46,956 nucleotides of DNA from the NCBI GenBank assembly GCA_019456195.1, contig VRUK01000020.1:1-46956 (forward strand), written 5' to 3'. The notes under the pieces were generated by a model. It ran no database searches and had not been told where the DNA came from. It was given only the letters and a program-made list of their open reading frames with translations. Below are positions 35,575 through 44,958 of this stretch, piece by piece. A program made the position numbers and the translations under genes. Positions within the stretch are counted from its first letter, which is position 1; every line of letters starts with the position of its first letter. The stretch comes from Planctomycetota bacterium (GTDB lineage: Bacteria > Planctomycetota > Phycisphaerae > Sedimentisphaerales > Anaerobacaceae).

Positions 35575-37605
35575 GTGGCTAATACCGAAGACATTCGTAA
35601 CATCGTTATCTTAGGACACGGCGGCAGCGGCAAAACATCCCTCACTGAGGCAATGCTGCACAAAACCGGAGCTACAAACCGGCTCGGAAACGTTGACGAT
35701 AAAACAAGTACATGCGACTACTACGATGAGGAAAAAGAACACCAGCATTCCATCCAATCCGCGATAGTCAACATCCAGCACGCCGGCAAGCTGATAAATA
35801 TCATCGATACCCCCGGATATCCCGACTTTATAGGCCCCTCTATAAAATCAATACCGGCCGCCGAAACAGCAATAATAGTCATCAGCGCCGCCGCGGGCAT
35901 AGAAACAAATACGCGAAAAATGTCCGAATTAGCCGTAAAAGCCGATATCCCCCGCCTCATCGTAATAAATAAGATGGACGCTGAAAACGTTTCCCTACCT
36001 GAGCTTATAAAAAATATTCAGGCCACCTTCGGCTCGCAATGCCGCTGTGCTAATCTGCCAGGCGCTGATAAAGCATCCATTATCGACTGTATCGAAAACG
36101 ACTCTGGCGATTCGCCGCTAATGGACGTCGCCCAGGCCCACACCGACCTGATCGAAAGCGTCATAGAAGCCGACGATGAACTCATGGAAAGCTACCTCGG
36201 AGGAGAAGAAATACCCCCGGAAAAAATAGCCTCCGTATTCGCAGAGGCCTTAAAAGCCGGAACTCTCACCCCGATAGTTTTCACAGATGCCCGCAAAGGA
36301 ACCGGCGTACAAGAGCTTCTGGATATCATTGCCAATGATACACCCTCGCCCAGCCGGGCGAAGCCCACCGTCCTCAAAGATGGCGACAGCTCTACGGAAC
36401 TTTCCGCTGATCCTGCCGGACCGCTGGCCGGACTGGTCTTTCGAGTAGGCTTCGATCCTCGCTCGAATATGAAGTATTCTACAATCCGCATCTTCAGCGG
36501 AACAATTAAAGCAGACACTCATTTGCTCCGCAACGACGAGAAAAAGAGCATTAGACCGGGTCATATCTTAAAATCTCAGGGCGGCGAAAATAAGGAAGTC
36601 GATGCAGGTATTGCCGGTGACATTATTACCCTGGCAAAGGTGGAAGAGCTGAGAACCGGCGACCTTATACACGATGGCAAAGTATCCGGAAAATTCGAAA
36701 TGCCCGCCGCTCCGGAACCGATGTTTTCATTGGCACTTGAGCCGGCCACGAGAGGCGACGAACAGAAAATCGGTACTGCTCTTGAAAAATTATGCGAAGA
36801 AGACCCCTGCTTCAAGATTACCAGAGACGCCCAGACAAAGGAGCTTGTTGCCAACGGACTTGGTGATTTGCACTTGCGGATAATGCTTGAAAAAATGAAA
36901 AACCGCTATAAACTTTCAATAACAACAAAGGAGCCTAAGATTCCTTACCGCGAAACAATTACCGCCAAAGCCAAAGGCCACTACCGCCACAAAAAGCAGA
37001 GCGGCGGAGCAGGACAATTCGGAGAAGTATATCTTCGCGTCGAGCCGGGCGAACGAAATTCCGAGCCGTCTTTAGAGTATAGCTGGGATATCTTCGGTGG
37101 TTCAATCCCGGGACAGTTTGAACCGGCTGTTGCCAAAGGAGTTAACGATGTAATGAAGTCTGGGGTCGTCGCGGGATTCCCACTGCAGGATGTAAAAGTG
37201 TCGGTTTATGATGGAAAATACCATCCGGTCGATTCGAAGGAAGTGGCGTTCCGCGCAGCGGGCAAGGGAGCATTTATCGATGCCGTTCAAAAGGCAAAAG
37301 CCGCCCTGCTCGAGCCGATAGTGGATATGGAGATTACTATACCCGCTGAGAATATGGGTGATATCGCAGGCGATATGGCATCCAAACGCGGCAGAGTAAT
37401 TGGACAGGACATGCTGCCCGGAAATTATATTGTCGTTAAAGCACAGGTGCCGTTGTCCGAAGTTACTCAATATAACGGCCAGCTCAAAAGCGTTACCGGC
37501 GGACGCGGAAGTTACTCGATGGCACTCAGCCATTATGAAATTGTACCGCCCAACGTCCAGCAGCAAATAGTCGCCCAATATGCAAAGAAAAAAGAATCCG
37601 AGTAG
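35575..37605 (+). CDS. Elongation factor G paralog (EF-G2-like translational GTPase)
   Basis: 676 residues with all five EF-G domains. G1 is GHGGSGKTSLTE (15-26), G2 DYYDEEKEHQHSIQSA, G3 DTPGYPDF, G4 NKMD. Domain II has GLVFRVGFDPRSNMKYSTIRIFSG and domain IV HYRHKKQSGGAGQFGEVYLRVEPGE, with the C-terminal KSVTGGRGSYSMALSHYEIVP. The length is slightly below canonical EF-G (about 700), and the GHGGSGKT loop with QSGGAGQFG marks the second EF-G family, whose members often lack full translocase activity. Its neighbours are not ribosomal genes, unlike fusA in the str operon. The start is GTG at 35575 with TGGAGG 9 bp before. A hairpin terminator follows at 37614. Confidence 0.9.
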   Translation: MANTEDIRNIVILGHGGSGKTSLTEAMLHKTGATNRLGNVDDKTSTCDYYDEEKEHQHSIQSAIVNIQHAGKLINIIDTPGYPDFIGPSIKSIPAAETAIIVISAAAGIETNTRKMSELAVKADIPRLIVINKMDAENVSLPELIKNIQATFGSQCRCANLPGADKASIIDCIENDSGDSPLMDVAQAHTDLIESVIEADDELMESYLGGEEIPPEKIASVFAEALKAGTLTPIVFTDARKGTGVQELLDIIANDTPSPSRAKPTVLKDGDSSTELSADPAGPLAGLVFRVGFDPRSNMKYSTIRIFSGTIKADTHLLRNDEKKSIRPGHILKSQGGENKEVDAGIAGDIITLAKVEELRTGDLIHDGKVSGKFEMPAAPEPMFSLALEPATRGDEQKIGTALEKLCEEDPCFKITRDAQTKELVANGLGDLHLRIMLEKMKNRYKLSITTKEPKIPYRETITAKAKGHYRHKKQSGGAGQFGEVYLRVEPGERNSEPSLEYSWDIFGGSIPGQFEPAVAKGVNDVMKSGVVAGFPLQDVKVSVYDGKYHPVDSKEVAFRAAGKGAFIDAVQKAKAALLEPIVDMEITIPAENMGDIAGDMASKRGRVIGQDMLPGNYIVVKAQVPLSEVTQYNGQLKSVTGGRGSYSMALSHYEIVPPNVQQQIVAQYAKKKESE

Positions 37606-37613
37606 CTTGCAAT

Positions 37614-37643
37614 AGACCGCGATTGCGAAGCAGCGGTCTTTAT
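37614..37643 (+). terminator. Terminator after the EF-G paralog
   Basis: AGACCGC (37614-37620) pairs with GCGGTCT (37633-37639) around a 12-base loop, followed by a short TTAT run. It lies 8 bp after the EF-G stop. Confidence 0.6.
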
Positions 37644-37741
37644 CGAACGGATTAAAACGTAACTAATACAACCTCTCCTCAGCGAAGTCGAGCAGGCAGG
37701 AATCTACAAATAATCAATCATCATTTATCGATAATCAATTG

Positions 37742-37782
37742 AAAAGCCCCTGTCTTACCTTTACAGTAAAATAGGGGCTTTT
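37742..37782. terminator. Bidirectional terminator between convergent genes
   Basis: AAAAGCCCCT (37742-37751) pairs with AGGGGCTTTT (37773-37782). The flanking A-tract and T-tract make it usable from either strand, between the plus-strand EF-G gene and the minus-strand repeat gene. Confidence 0.75.
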
Positions 37783-37833
37783 GTATTCTCTTGGTTTCAA
37801 AGATGACCTGATTATCAGCCCATCCAAATAATG

Positions 37834-40362
37834 TTAATTTACAACCAGGGCATCCACCCAGCCGGCGTCGTCTCCTTCGCTGACACTCCAGTCCTTGACA
37901 TATCGCCATTTCAACTCGTACGTACCTGAAGGCAGCGTGTATAAAATCTGCTGCCAGTCCGCCGAGCCGCTGATGCTGTCCTGCAATGAGCCGTCAACGT
38001 AAAACTCCAGTACGTCATATCCGACCTCGGAAGATACCTTCCAGTAGAAGCTAATCGCCCCACCACTGACCGTAGTTTGCATCCATGACTCTTGATTATG
38101 CGAGATAACTCCGCTTTGGGCCGCATCCGAATCGATATAAAACGTCGTAGTCTGGTTAAACCAATCCGCATCGCCGCCCGTGCTTAAACTCACATTTGTA
38201 TCCAGAGCACCTGAAAGGGAACCACCGGAGGGAGGTTGAGTTCCACCCGACCATTCCACAAAGTCCACCCAGCCGCCGTCAACTCCTATACTCTCACTCC
38301 AGTCCTTGACGTATCGCCACTCCATAGTATGCGAACCCGATTCGGTAATCGCATATATCATCTGATGCCAGTCTTCCAACCCGCTTATGCTGTCCTGAAG
38401 GACGCCGTCAATGTAAAATTCCAGAAAATCATAATTTTCCTCAGATGACACCTTCCAGTAGAAGCTGAATGTTCCCGCCCCGATGACTGTCGTCTGTATC
38501 AACGAACTCTGCTCGTCTGTGATAACTCCGCTCTGGGCTGCATCACCACCAAAGTAAGTCGTTTCGGTCTGCGAAAACCATTCTGCATCGCCGGCTGTTG
38601 TGAAATTCAAATTACTATCCACAGCCTCGGAAAGCGGGCCGACGGATGGAGGTTGACTTCCGCCCGACCATTCCACAAGGTCGATCCAGCCGCTGTCGTC
38701 CCCTTCACTTACACTAAAATCCTTGAAGTATCGCCATTCCAAAATATGCGAACTCGAATCGGTAATAGTGTAAGCCATCTGGTGCCAGTCAATCGAACCG
38801 CTTATTCTGTCCTGAAGCACGCCGTCAATGTAAAATTCTAAAAAGTCATAATCGCCCTCAGAAGACACCTTCCAGTAAAAGCTAAACGTCCCCGCCCCGA
38901 TGACCGTCGTCTGCATCAATGATTCCTGGTTGTCTAAAATAACTCCACTCTGGGCTGCATCACCATCAAAGAATGCTACTGCAGTCTGGTCAAACCAGTC
39001 GGCCTCTCCGGCTGTTGTAAAACTCAAACCTGTATCCAATGCCTGCGAAAGCGGACCATCAGAGGGTGGCTGAGTTCCACCCGACCATTGCACCTGATCT
39101 ATCCAGCCGCTGTCACTGCCCGAACTGACGCCCTCATCCTTGACATATCGCCAATCCAATACATGCAAACCTGGATCGGTGATCGCATAAACCATCTGAT
39201 GCCAGTCAATCGAACCGCTTATTCTATCCTGAAGCACACCGTCAATGTAAAATTCAAGATAATCATAACCGACCTCAGAAGATACCTTCCAGAAGAAGTT
39301 CAACGTTCCCGCCCCATCGACCGTAGTCTGTATCAACGACTCCTGCTCGTCCAATAGCTCACCGCTCTGGGCCGCATCACCATCAAAGAAAGCCATTGCA
39401 GTTTGGGAAAACCAGCCGGCATCGCCGTCCGTTGTGAAACTCAAATTCGTATCCAAAGCCTCGGAAAGTGGGTCAGAAGGAGGTTGATTTCCATTTGACC
39501 ACTCCATTAGGTCAATCCAGCCACTGTCGTCTCCTCCACTTACGCTATAATCCTTGAGGTATCGCCACTCCAGAATATGCGAACCCGGATCGGAGATCGT
39601 GTACATCATCTGGTGCCAGTCCACCAGCCCGCTTATCTGATCCTGAAGAACACCGTCGATAAAAAATTCAAGGAAATCATAACCATCCTCAGAAGATACC
39701 TTCCAGAAGAAACTCACCGTTCCCGCCCCGCTGACGGTCGTCCGTATCAACGAACTCTGCTCGTCTAAGATATCTCCGCTCTGAACTGCATCACCATCGA
39801 AGAAAGTTATCGCGGTCTGGGCAAACCAGCCCAAATCGCCGTCTGTTGTAAAGCTCAAATTTGTGTCCAAAGCTTCGGAAAGAGGTTCAGAGGGAACTTG
39901 AGGTCCACCCGACCAATCCACAAGATCCACCCGGCCAAGATCGTTTCCATTACTTACCTCACTGTCCTTGTCGTATCGCCATTCCAGCGTATGCGAACCC
40001 GGATCGGTGATTGTGTAAATCATCTGCTGCCAGTCAGTATTCCCACTGATGCGGTCCTGACGGACTCCGTCAATATAAAATTCCAGATAGTCGTAATTGC
40101 GCTCGGAAGATACCTTCCAGTAAAAGCCCAACGCTCCTACGCCGTCAACCGTCGTTCGCATCCATGATACCTGGCCATCCCAGATATCGCCGCTCGCGGC
40201 CGCGTCATTATCAAAGTGGGTTATTCTGGTCTGGGAAAACCAATCCGCATCGCCGCCTGTCTCGAAAAGCAAATCTGTGTCCAATGCCTCGGAAAGACCA
40301 TTTGCAGATGCGACTCCACTAATCAGGAAAACTAATATTGATGCAAATAATATCCTTCTCAT
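37834..40362 (-). CDS. Secreted six-repeat protein, paralog of the 12125-13042 gene
   Basis: 842 residues: a signal peptide (MRRILFASILVFLISGVASA) and six copies of a repeat of about 136 residues. The copies start at LSEALDT, PLSEALDT (twice), PLSQALDT, PLSEAVDS and SLSGALDT. Each has W-x-x-QT, FYWKVSSE or FFWKVSSE, FYIDGVLQDxISG, W-Q/H-QM and GWxDxxEWSGG. The last copy ends with the variant GAISFYWKVSSEVGYDVLEFYVDGSLQ...GWVDALVVN. Repeats share high identity at the DNA level, visible as periodic blocks of about 400 bp. The shorter copy elsewhere in the window has the same signal peptide, first repeat and leader sequence. It is probably exposed at the cell surface; the ligand is unknown. Confidence 0.8.
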   Translation of the reverse strand: MRRILFASILVFLISGVASANGLSEALDTDLLFETGGDADWFSQTRITHFDNDAAASGDIWDGQVSWMRTTVDGVGALGFYWKVSSERNYDYLEFYIDGVRQDRISGNTDWQQMIYTITDPGSHTLEWRYDKDSEVSNGNDLGRVDLVDWSGGPQVPSEPLSEALDTNLSFTTDGDLGWFAQTAITFFDGDAVQSGDILDEQSSLIRTTVSGAGTVSFFWKVSSEDGYDFLEFFIDGVLQDQISGLVDWHQMMYTISDPGSHILEWRYLKDYSVSGGDDSGWIDLMEWSNGNQPPSDPLSEALDTNLSFTTDGDAGWFSQTAMAFFDGDAAQSGELLDEQESLIQTTVDGAGTLNFFWKVSSEVGYDYLEFYIDGVLQDRISGSIDWHQMVYAITDPGLHVLDWRYVKDEGVSSGSDSGWIDQVQWSGGTQPPSDGPLSQALDTGLSFTTAGEADWFDQTAVAFFDGDAAQSGVILDNQESLMQTTVIGAGTFSFYWKVSSEGDYDFLEFYIDGVLQDRISGSIDWHQMAYTITDSSSHILEWRYFKDFSVSEGDDSGWIDLVEWSGGSQPPSVGPLSEAVDSNLNFTTAGDAEWFSQTETTYFGGDAAQSGVITDEQSSLIQTTVIGAGTFSFYWKVSSEENYDFLEFYIDGVLQDSISGLEDWHQMIYAITESGSHTMEWRYVKDWSESIGVDGGWVDFVEWSGGTQPPSGGSLSGALDTNVSLSTGGDADWFNQTTTFYIDSDAAQSGVISHNQESWMQTTVSGGAISFYWKVSSEVGYDVLEFYVDGSLQDSISGSADWQQILYTLPSGTYELKWRYVKDWSVSEGDDAGWVDALVVN

Positions 40363-40879
40363 CCTAATTACCCTTTCAAAAATTGCTAAATTTCCAGCAT
40401 GCTAATTACAAAACTGATATTACCCCTCCTTGAGGAAAACTAATCCGAAAAAGCCTATATATTGTTATGTGCCACTGGTTATATCAAATGTAACGTTTTT
40501 TCTACCTGCAAATATTAAATATCTCACCCAATTAAAGGATATGGGCGTGCTTACCTCCCATTAATCGTCCAGAAATGACCCTAAGTTAAATCATAACCTT
40601 ATAAGGTAAAAGACATACATAAAAATAGCCTCAAAATCAGCAATTATGGGCGTTTTTCTTACTGATATTTCGGCCAAGGGTTATTCCCGCAATATTAAAA
40701 AAACAGAGATAAGCCATCGGGTAATTATGCTGGACCTAAGCCATAATCCCGGAAAAACTTAACCTTATGCTGCCTCGTCGAGTTTTTTGAATTTTTCCTC
40801 ATCTATTTGTCTTTTTTATGTGTTTTCAGCATAATAAACGGGGATTTGTGAAAATTTTTCAAAAAATATTATTTTTGTA
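40363..40879. other. Intergenic region upstream of the first intact blaI gene
   Basis: About 520 AT-rich bp without a convincing gene. CCCTTTCAAAAATTG just outside the repeat gene matches the leader of its paralog. The blaI promoter begins at 40880. Confidence 0.4.
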
Positions 40880-40910
40880 TTGACAAATACTATGCAGCGT
40901 AGTACTTTGT
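40880..40910 (+). promoter_or_regulatory. Promoter with overlapping BlaI-type operator (first module)
   Basis: TTGACA at 40880-40885 is followed by the palindrome TACTATGCAGCGTAGTA (40888-40904), which lies in the spacer and -10 region. This is the standard layout for BlaI/MecI repression. The BlaI gene starts about 57 bp downstream, so autoregulation is likely. Confidence 0.65.
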
Positions 40911-40960
40911 GCCAGAGTAGTGTTTGTCAAGATAAGTTTTAATTTATGGAGGTTAATAAT

Positions 40961-41347
40961 ATGAGCGGTAAGTTACTTGATGATTTGGGCCAGTTACAGC
41001 GTGCGGTAATCGAGGTGGTCTGGGAGCTTGGCGAGGCAAGTGTCCATCAGGTACGTAAACAGCTTGCCCTCAAGAAAAAACTCGCCTATACGACGGTTCT
41101 GACCGCTTTGCAGAAGCTTGAAAAGGCCGGTTGGCTCCGGCACCGCAATGAAGGTAAAATATATGTTTATCTACCGACGCGGACTCGCGAAGAAGCCGGC
41201 GCAAACTCGGTCCGAAAGTTTATGGAGCGGATGTTTGACGGCGATGCCCTTTTGATGTTTCAGCATCTGATGCGACAGAGCAGGCTCAGTGATAAAGAGC
41301 TTAGAGAGCTTCGCAAAATGATTGATGAAAAAAGAAGGGAGAGTTAA
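40961..41347 (+). CDS. BlaI/MecI-family transcriptional repressor (first module)
   Basis: 128 residues. The N-terminal winged helix is complete (LDDLGQLQRAVIEVVWELGEASVHQVRKQLALKKKLAYTTVLTALQKLEKAGWLRHRNEGKIYVYLP). The C-terminal dimer and cleavage region follows (FMERMFDGDALLMFQHLMRQ). TGGAGG lies 8 bp before the ATG at 40961; an ATG at 40946 overlaps this ribosome site and is unlikely to be used. The gene is 2 bp from the M56 gene. In known systems the M56 protein senses an extracellular signal and BlaI is then inactivated by cleavage. Confidence 0.93.
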   Translation: MSGKLLDDLGQLQRAVIEVVWELGEASVHQVRKQLALKKKLAYTTVLTALQKLEKAGWLRHRNEGKIYVYLPTRTREEAGANSVRKFMERMFDGDALLMFQHLMRQSRLSDKELRELRKMIDEKRRES

Positions 41348-41349
41348 AA

Positions 41350-44300
41350 ATGATAAGCGAGATATTCTCAGCAGAATCGTTCTTTTGGAGCTGTTTATGG
41401 CAGAGCACGATTTTTATAGCGGCCGGCCTTCTCGGCAGCTTCATCCTCAGGCATCGCTCGGCAAGGGCACATCAGGTACTGCTCCTGGCAATTATTGCGG
41501 CGGTAACTGTACCTGTTATCAGCATATTAGTAAAGCACTATGAACTGGGTCTGTTTGCCGCTAAAACAGCTATAATCCAATCGCAACCAGAAGACCAAAT
41601 TATATACGAAACGGCTGGAACCACTTCCTTAGAAAATCCTGAGCATAAGCTCGGTACTGTTGAAAAGGATTTAACTTCTGTAATAACTGCCCCGGAAAGC
41701 AGCAAATTCCCACTGCGTTCGGTTGTGTTATACGGCTGGCTTGTGGCAAGTCTTGTTTTAGCCACAAGGTTACTCATAACATTTATATTAGGCGTTCGCC
41801 TGCTTGGCCTGGCGACTCCTCTGGACTGTGATAATATTGAACAAGCAGTACATCTGGCCAAGGCGAAACTCCGAATTGATAAAGATGTAAGCTTTTACAG
41901 TAGCCGGGGCGTTCAAAGCCCCGTAATATGGTGCTGGAAACGCAGCCCAATCCTGCTTCTGCCGAGCGCAGCCGGACAATCCGACAACAGAATTGACTGG
42001 GCCGGTGTCCTTTGCCACGAATTAGCGCACTACAAACGCCGGGATCATATCAGTGGGTTATTGACCGAGCTTCTCGTGTGCATCATGCCCTGGCATCCGC
42101 TTTTGTGGTGGGCAAAATCCCGGCTTATCGGATTAAGCGAGCAGGCCTGCGACGACTGGGTCGTAGCCACTGGCCAGCCCTGCACGAACTATGCAGAGTC
42201 ACTGCTCGACTTGATCCCCTGTGGCCAGATGGCCTTCGTACCCGCAGTAGTAAGCAGCAAAAAAGGACTGGCCGGCAGGATCCAGCGTATCCTGAAAAAT
42301 AACTGCCCCAACCCCCGAACCGGTGCGGTATGGGCACTGACAGTGACTATTGTGGCGGTATGTCTTACCATCGGAGTCGCGCTTGCCCAGGCTCGACCCG
42401 CAGTACAATCCAGCGCCGTTCAGGACATAATCGTTCCAACAATGACTTTGGCAGAACCAGATAATCCCAATAATGTTGAAAGTAACGTCATTGTGCTTCG
42501 ACTTGTTGATTCCAATGGTCGGCCGGTTGCTGGCGCCAAGGTAGGAACGAATGTTAGTACCAGCGATGCATTAGTGCTTGGCAGCAGGTTGTCATGGTTT
42601 CTTCGTAGCCAAGAAAACAATATCTCCAACGAATTAGGCGAAATCACCCTAACACGAGAAAAGCTCTTCATTACATCCTGGCCGGCGGACAGAAAACGCG
42701 CTCTTTATGTATTGCACGAGGACCGGCAAATAGGATCAAAATGTATGATATCTAAAGATGGCAAAAAAGAGGAAATTGAGTTGACCTTAGAGCCGGTCTG
42801 TCACGTACACGGCAAATTGGGCAGTGAGGGGTTGAAAAAAATTGGACGTCCTCTTATCGGGACCAATGTTTACATGTATTGGGATCGAGACAGTTTCGGC
42901 GTACTTAGCCACGCGTCGGAGAAACAGCTATTTGACTTCTTTGTACCACCCGGCCGATACACATTGCATACTTATGGCTCCGGAGAAGGCGCAAGTTCCA
43001 AACACTTATATCCGGAAATTGAAGTAAAAGCCAATCAGTCTGAATTAGACTTGGGAGTGATAGATTTACCTCCGACGAAACTGGCCAGCTTTATAGGCAA
43101 ACCGGCAATAGAGTTCGGTCCAATCAAGGCATGGAAGAACGGCCCGCCTGTCAAACTGGCTGATCTAAAAAGCAAAGCAGTCATAATCTACTTCGATGGT
43201 GATTCCCCTAATACTTCAAGAGATCTCCCCCGGTTCGTTGATTTACATGAACAGTTAGCAGATAAAGGGCTGGTAATCATTGCTCTTTATAACTGTGCTG
43301 ATATGGAAGATTTGGAAAATAAATGGGTTGAGATCTATGAAAAATTCGGTGGTGTAACAGACGTTCCGTTTCGAGTGGCTATCGATGGCGGCGAGCCAAC
43401 CTTCTACGAAGGTACCAATAAAAAGAGACTCGGGGCTACTTATGGAGCGTATGATATTACTATAGATCCGACTACGATGCTTATTGATCCGGAGGGTAAG
43501 GTTGTTGGGAAGCTCAGCCTGCACAAAGCAAAGGAGATATTGGAGGAGATGCTTGGCGTTAAACCCGCACTGCCAACTTGGAGACAGCGGTTTGACCGGG
43601 TTTATCGCTTAGATCCTAAACAGGTCATAAAACGTATTTCTCCACCATTTATACCAGAACGTAGAGATTATTATCTGAATGAACATAGCCAGCAGGCATC
43701 ACATGTTTCCAGGTCACCCGACAGGTTCACCTTCCATTGGGATGGGAAGTTGAAAAATTGGGGCCTTGGATTTATAAACACGCCAGATATTGATTCAACA
43801 TTACGCAGTGTGCTTCGCATGAATACCTTCGAATATGAAGGGCCCGAAGAACTTCTAAGCCTGAAACTGCCCGGCGACTGGGTTGTGCGTGATGAGGCAT
43901 CGCAAGAGGTGAAACTAAAGGCATTGGAGCAGCTTTTGGCTGATGAACTTGGCCGCTCCATCCAATTCGAAAAACGCATCGTCGAGCAAGAAGTAATTCT
44001 GGCCGCAGGACGTTTTAAATTCCATCCCGTCTCTGGAGCTCGTAAACAAGATGTTGTTCATCTCTATGTGGATGAGCTTAGCACCAGCGGCGGTGGAACA
44101 GCCCATTCGGTTGCCGAGTTACTGCATAAAATAGGAAATCGAGCCAACATTTACGTCGTTGACAGAACCGAACCTTCCGAAGAAAACAATATTCCTTACT
44201 ATATTCACCGTTCCTCTCGTGACCTAAGACGGATGGAAAGTAGCCCCGAAAAAACCGAGAAACTAAAACCGTTTCTGGCCAATCTTACTGAGCAAACTGA

Positions 44301-44367
44301 ATTGCAATTTGAAGTTGCTCTACAACCTGTCGAAACATGGGTTGTTTCAGAGAATAAAGAGAACTAA
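41350..44367 (+). CDS. M56 metallopeptidase (BlaR1-like) with carboxypeptidase-regulatory-like and redoxin-like domains
   Basis: 1005 residues. Membrane segments at about 12-32, 42-62, 125-150 and 325-345 enclose the M56 protease with HELAH at 223-227 and SEQACDDW at 263-270. After the last segment there is a beta domain of carboxypeptidase-regulatory type (VIVLRLVDSNGRPVAGAKVGT, about 377-400). Then comes a thioredoxin-fold redoxin domain (about 575-735: PAIEFGPIKAWKNGPPVKLADLKSKAVIIYFDGDS, PTTMLIDPEGKVVGKLSLHKAKEIL) and a C-terminal region of about 270 residues. The CxxC site expected after the first redoxin strand is replaced by SPNTSRD, so it cannot act as a normal thiol oxidoreductase. 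It probably controls the adjacent BlaI in response to an external signal that is not evident. Confidence 0.88.
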   Translation: MISEIFSAESFFWSCLWQSTIFIAAGLLGSFILRHRSARAHQVLLLAIIAAVTVPVISILVKHYELGLFAAKTAIIQSQPEDQIIYETAGTTSLENPEHKLGTVEKDLTSVITAPESSKFPLRSVVLYGWLVASLVLATRLLITFILGVRLLGLATPLDCDNIEQAVHLAKAKLRIDKDVSFYSSRGVQSPVIWCWKRSPILLLPSAAGQSDNRIDWAGVLCHELAHYKRRDHISGLLTELLVCIMPWHPLLWWAKSRLIGLSEQACDDWVVATGQPCTNYAESLLDLIPCGQMAFVPAVVSSKKGLAGRIQRILKNNCPNPRTGAVWALTVTIVAVCLTIGVALAQARPAVQSSAVQDIIVPTMTLAEPDNPNNVESNVIVLRLVDSNGRPVAGAKVGTNVSTSDALVLGSRLSWFLRSQENNISNELGEITLTREKLFITSWPADRKRALYVLHEDRQIGSKCMISKDGKKEEIELTLEPVCHVHGKLGSEGLKKIGRPLIGTNVYMYWDRDSFGVLSHASEKQLFDFFVPPGRYTLHTYGSGEGASSKHLYPEIEVKANQSELDLGVIDLPPTKLASFIGKPAIEFGPIKAWKNGPPVKLADLKSKAVIIYFDGDSPNTSRDLPRFVDLHEQLADKGLVIIALYNCADMEDLENKWVEIYEKFGGVTDVPFRVAIDGGEPTFYEGTNKKRLGATYGAYDITIDPTTMLIDPEGKVVGKLSLHKAKEILEEMLGVKPALPTWRQRFDRVYRLDPKQVIKRISPPFIPERRDYYLNEHSQQASHVSRSPDRFTFHWDGKLKNWGLGFINTPDIDSTLRSVLRMNTFEYEGPEELLSLKLPGDWVVRDEASQEVKLKALEQLLADELGRSIQFEKRIVEQEVILAAGRFKFHPVSGARKQDVVHLYVDELSTSGGGTAHSVAELLHKIGNRANIYVVDRTEPSEENNIPYYIHRSSRDLRRMESSPEKTEKLKPFLANLTEQTELQFEVALQPVETWVVSENKEN

Positions 44368-44403
44368 TTGCTTCATTCAATTTCTTCAACCGTTCGATTT
44401 TAC

Positions 44404-44439
44404 GGTCTCTATGCAAAATCAGCATAGAGGCCTTTTTTT
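44404..44439 (+). terminator. Rho-independent terminator after the first BlaI-M56 module
   Basis: GGTCTCTATGC pairs with GCATAGAGGCC around a seven-base loop, followed by TTTTTTT (44433-44439). It separates the two BlaI-M56 modules. Confidence 0.85.
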
Positions 44440-44503
44440 ATGCGTTTTTTCAACTCGTAAACGAGGATATTGAAAAAAATATTCAAATCTACGAATTTTT
44501 TCG

Positions 44504-44532
44504 TTGACATCTACGAAAGTATTCGTACACTA
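44504..44532 (+). promoter_or_regulatory. Promoter with overlapping BlaI-type operator (second module)
   Basis: TTGACA at 44504-44509 and TACACT at 44526-44531 (16 bp apart) flank the palindrome TACGAAAGTATTCGTA (44512-44527). Another CGAA/TTCG half-site pair lies just upstream (CTACGAATTTTTTCG). The arrangement mirrors the first module with different half-site bases, suggesting that the two repressors keep separate targets. Confidence 0.6.
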
Positions 44533-44572
44533 TGCCGATAGAGGATAATAAGGAAATTAAAGGAGCACTAAT

Positions 44573-44956
44573 ATGGCAAGACGCAAACATTCACGACCCA
44601 CCGACAGAGAGGTAACAATCCTAAGAATATTATGGGATAACGGGCCGAGCACGGTTCGCCAGGTCAACGAGGCAATGAACAAGGATGAATATACCGGCTA
44701 CACCACTACTCTCAAGCTGATGCAGATAATGTCAGAAAAAGGTCTTCTGCGCCGAGATGACTCTCAGTTCAAGCACGTCTATAAGCCGGCGATTACAGAG
44801 GAAAAAACTCAAAAGCAGTTGGTAGGCGACCTGCTCGAAAGGGCCTTCTCAGGCTCGGCGGAAAAACTCGTCATGCGGGCACTTTCAGCCAAAAAGGTCT
44901 CGGCTAATGAGCTTGCAAGAATAAGAAAAATGCTCGATGAATTCCGGAGGGAATAA
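44573..44956 (+). CDS. BlaI/MecI-family transcriptional repressor (second module)
   Basis: 127 residues with the winged helix (PTDREVTILRILWDNGPSTVRQVNEAM, YTGYTTTLKLMQIMSEKGLLRRDDSQFKHVYKPAI) and the C-terminal dimer region (LLERAFSGSAEKLVMRALSAKKVSANELARIRKMLDEFRRE). It lies 2 bp before the second M56 gene. The recognition helix differs from that of the first copy (TTTLKLMQIM against TTVLTALQKL), in line with a different operator. Confidence 0.92.
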   Translation: MARRKHSRPTDREVTILRILWDNGPSTVRQVNEAMNKDEYTGYTTTLKLMQIMSEKGLLRRDDSQFKHVYKPAITEEKTQKQLVGDLLERAFSGSAEKLVMRALSAKKVSANELARIRKMLDEFRRE

Positions 44957-44958
44957 TC

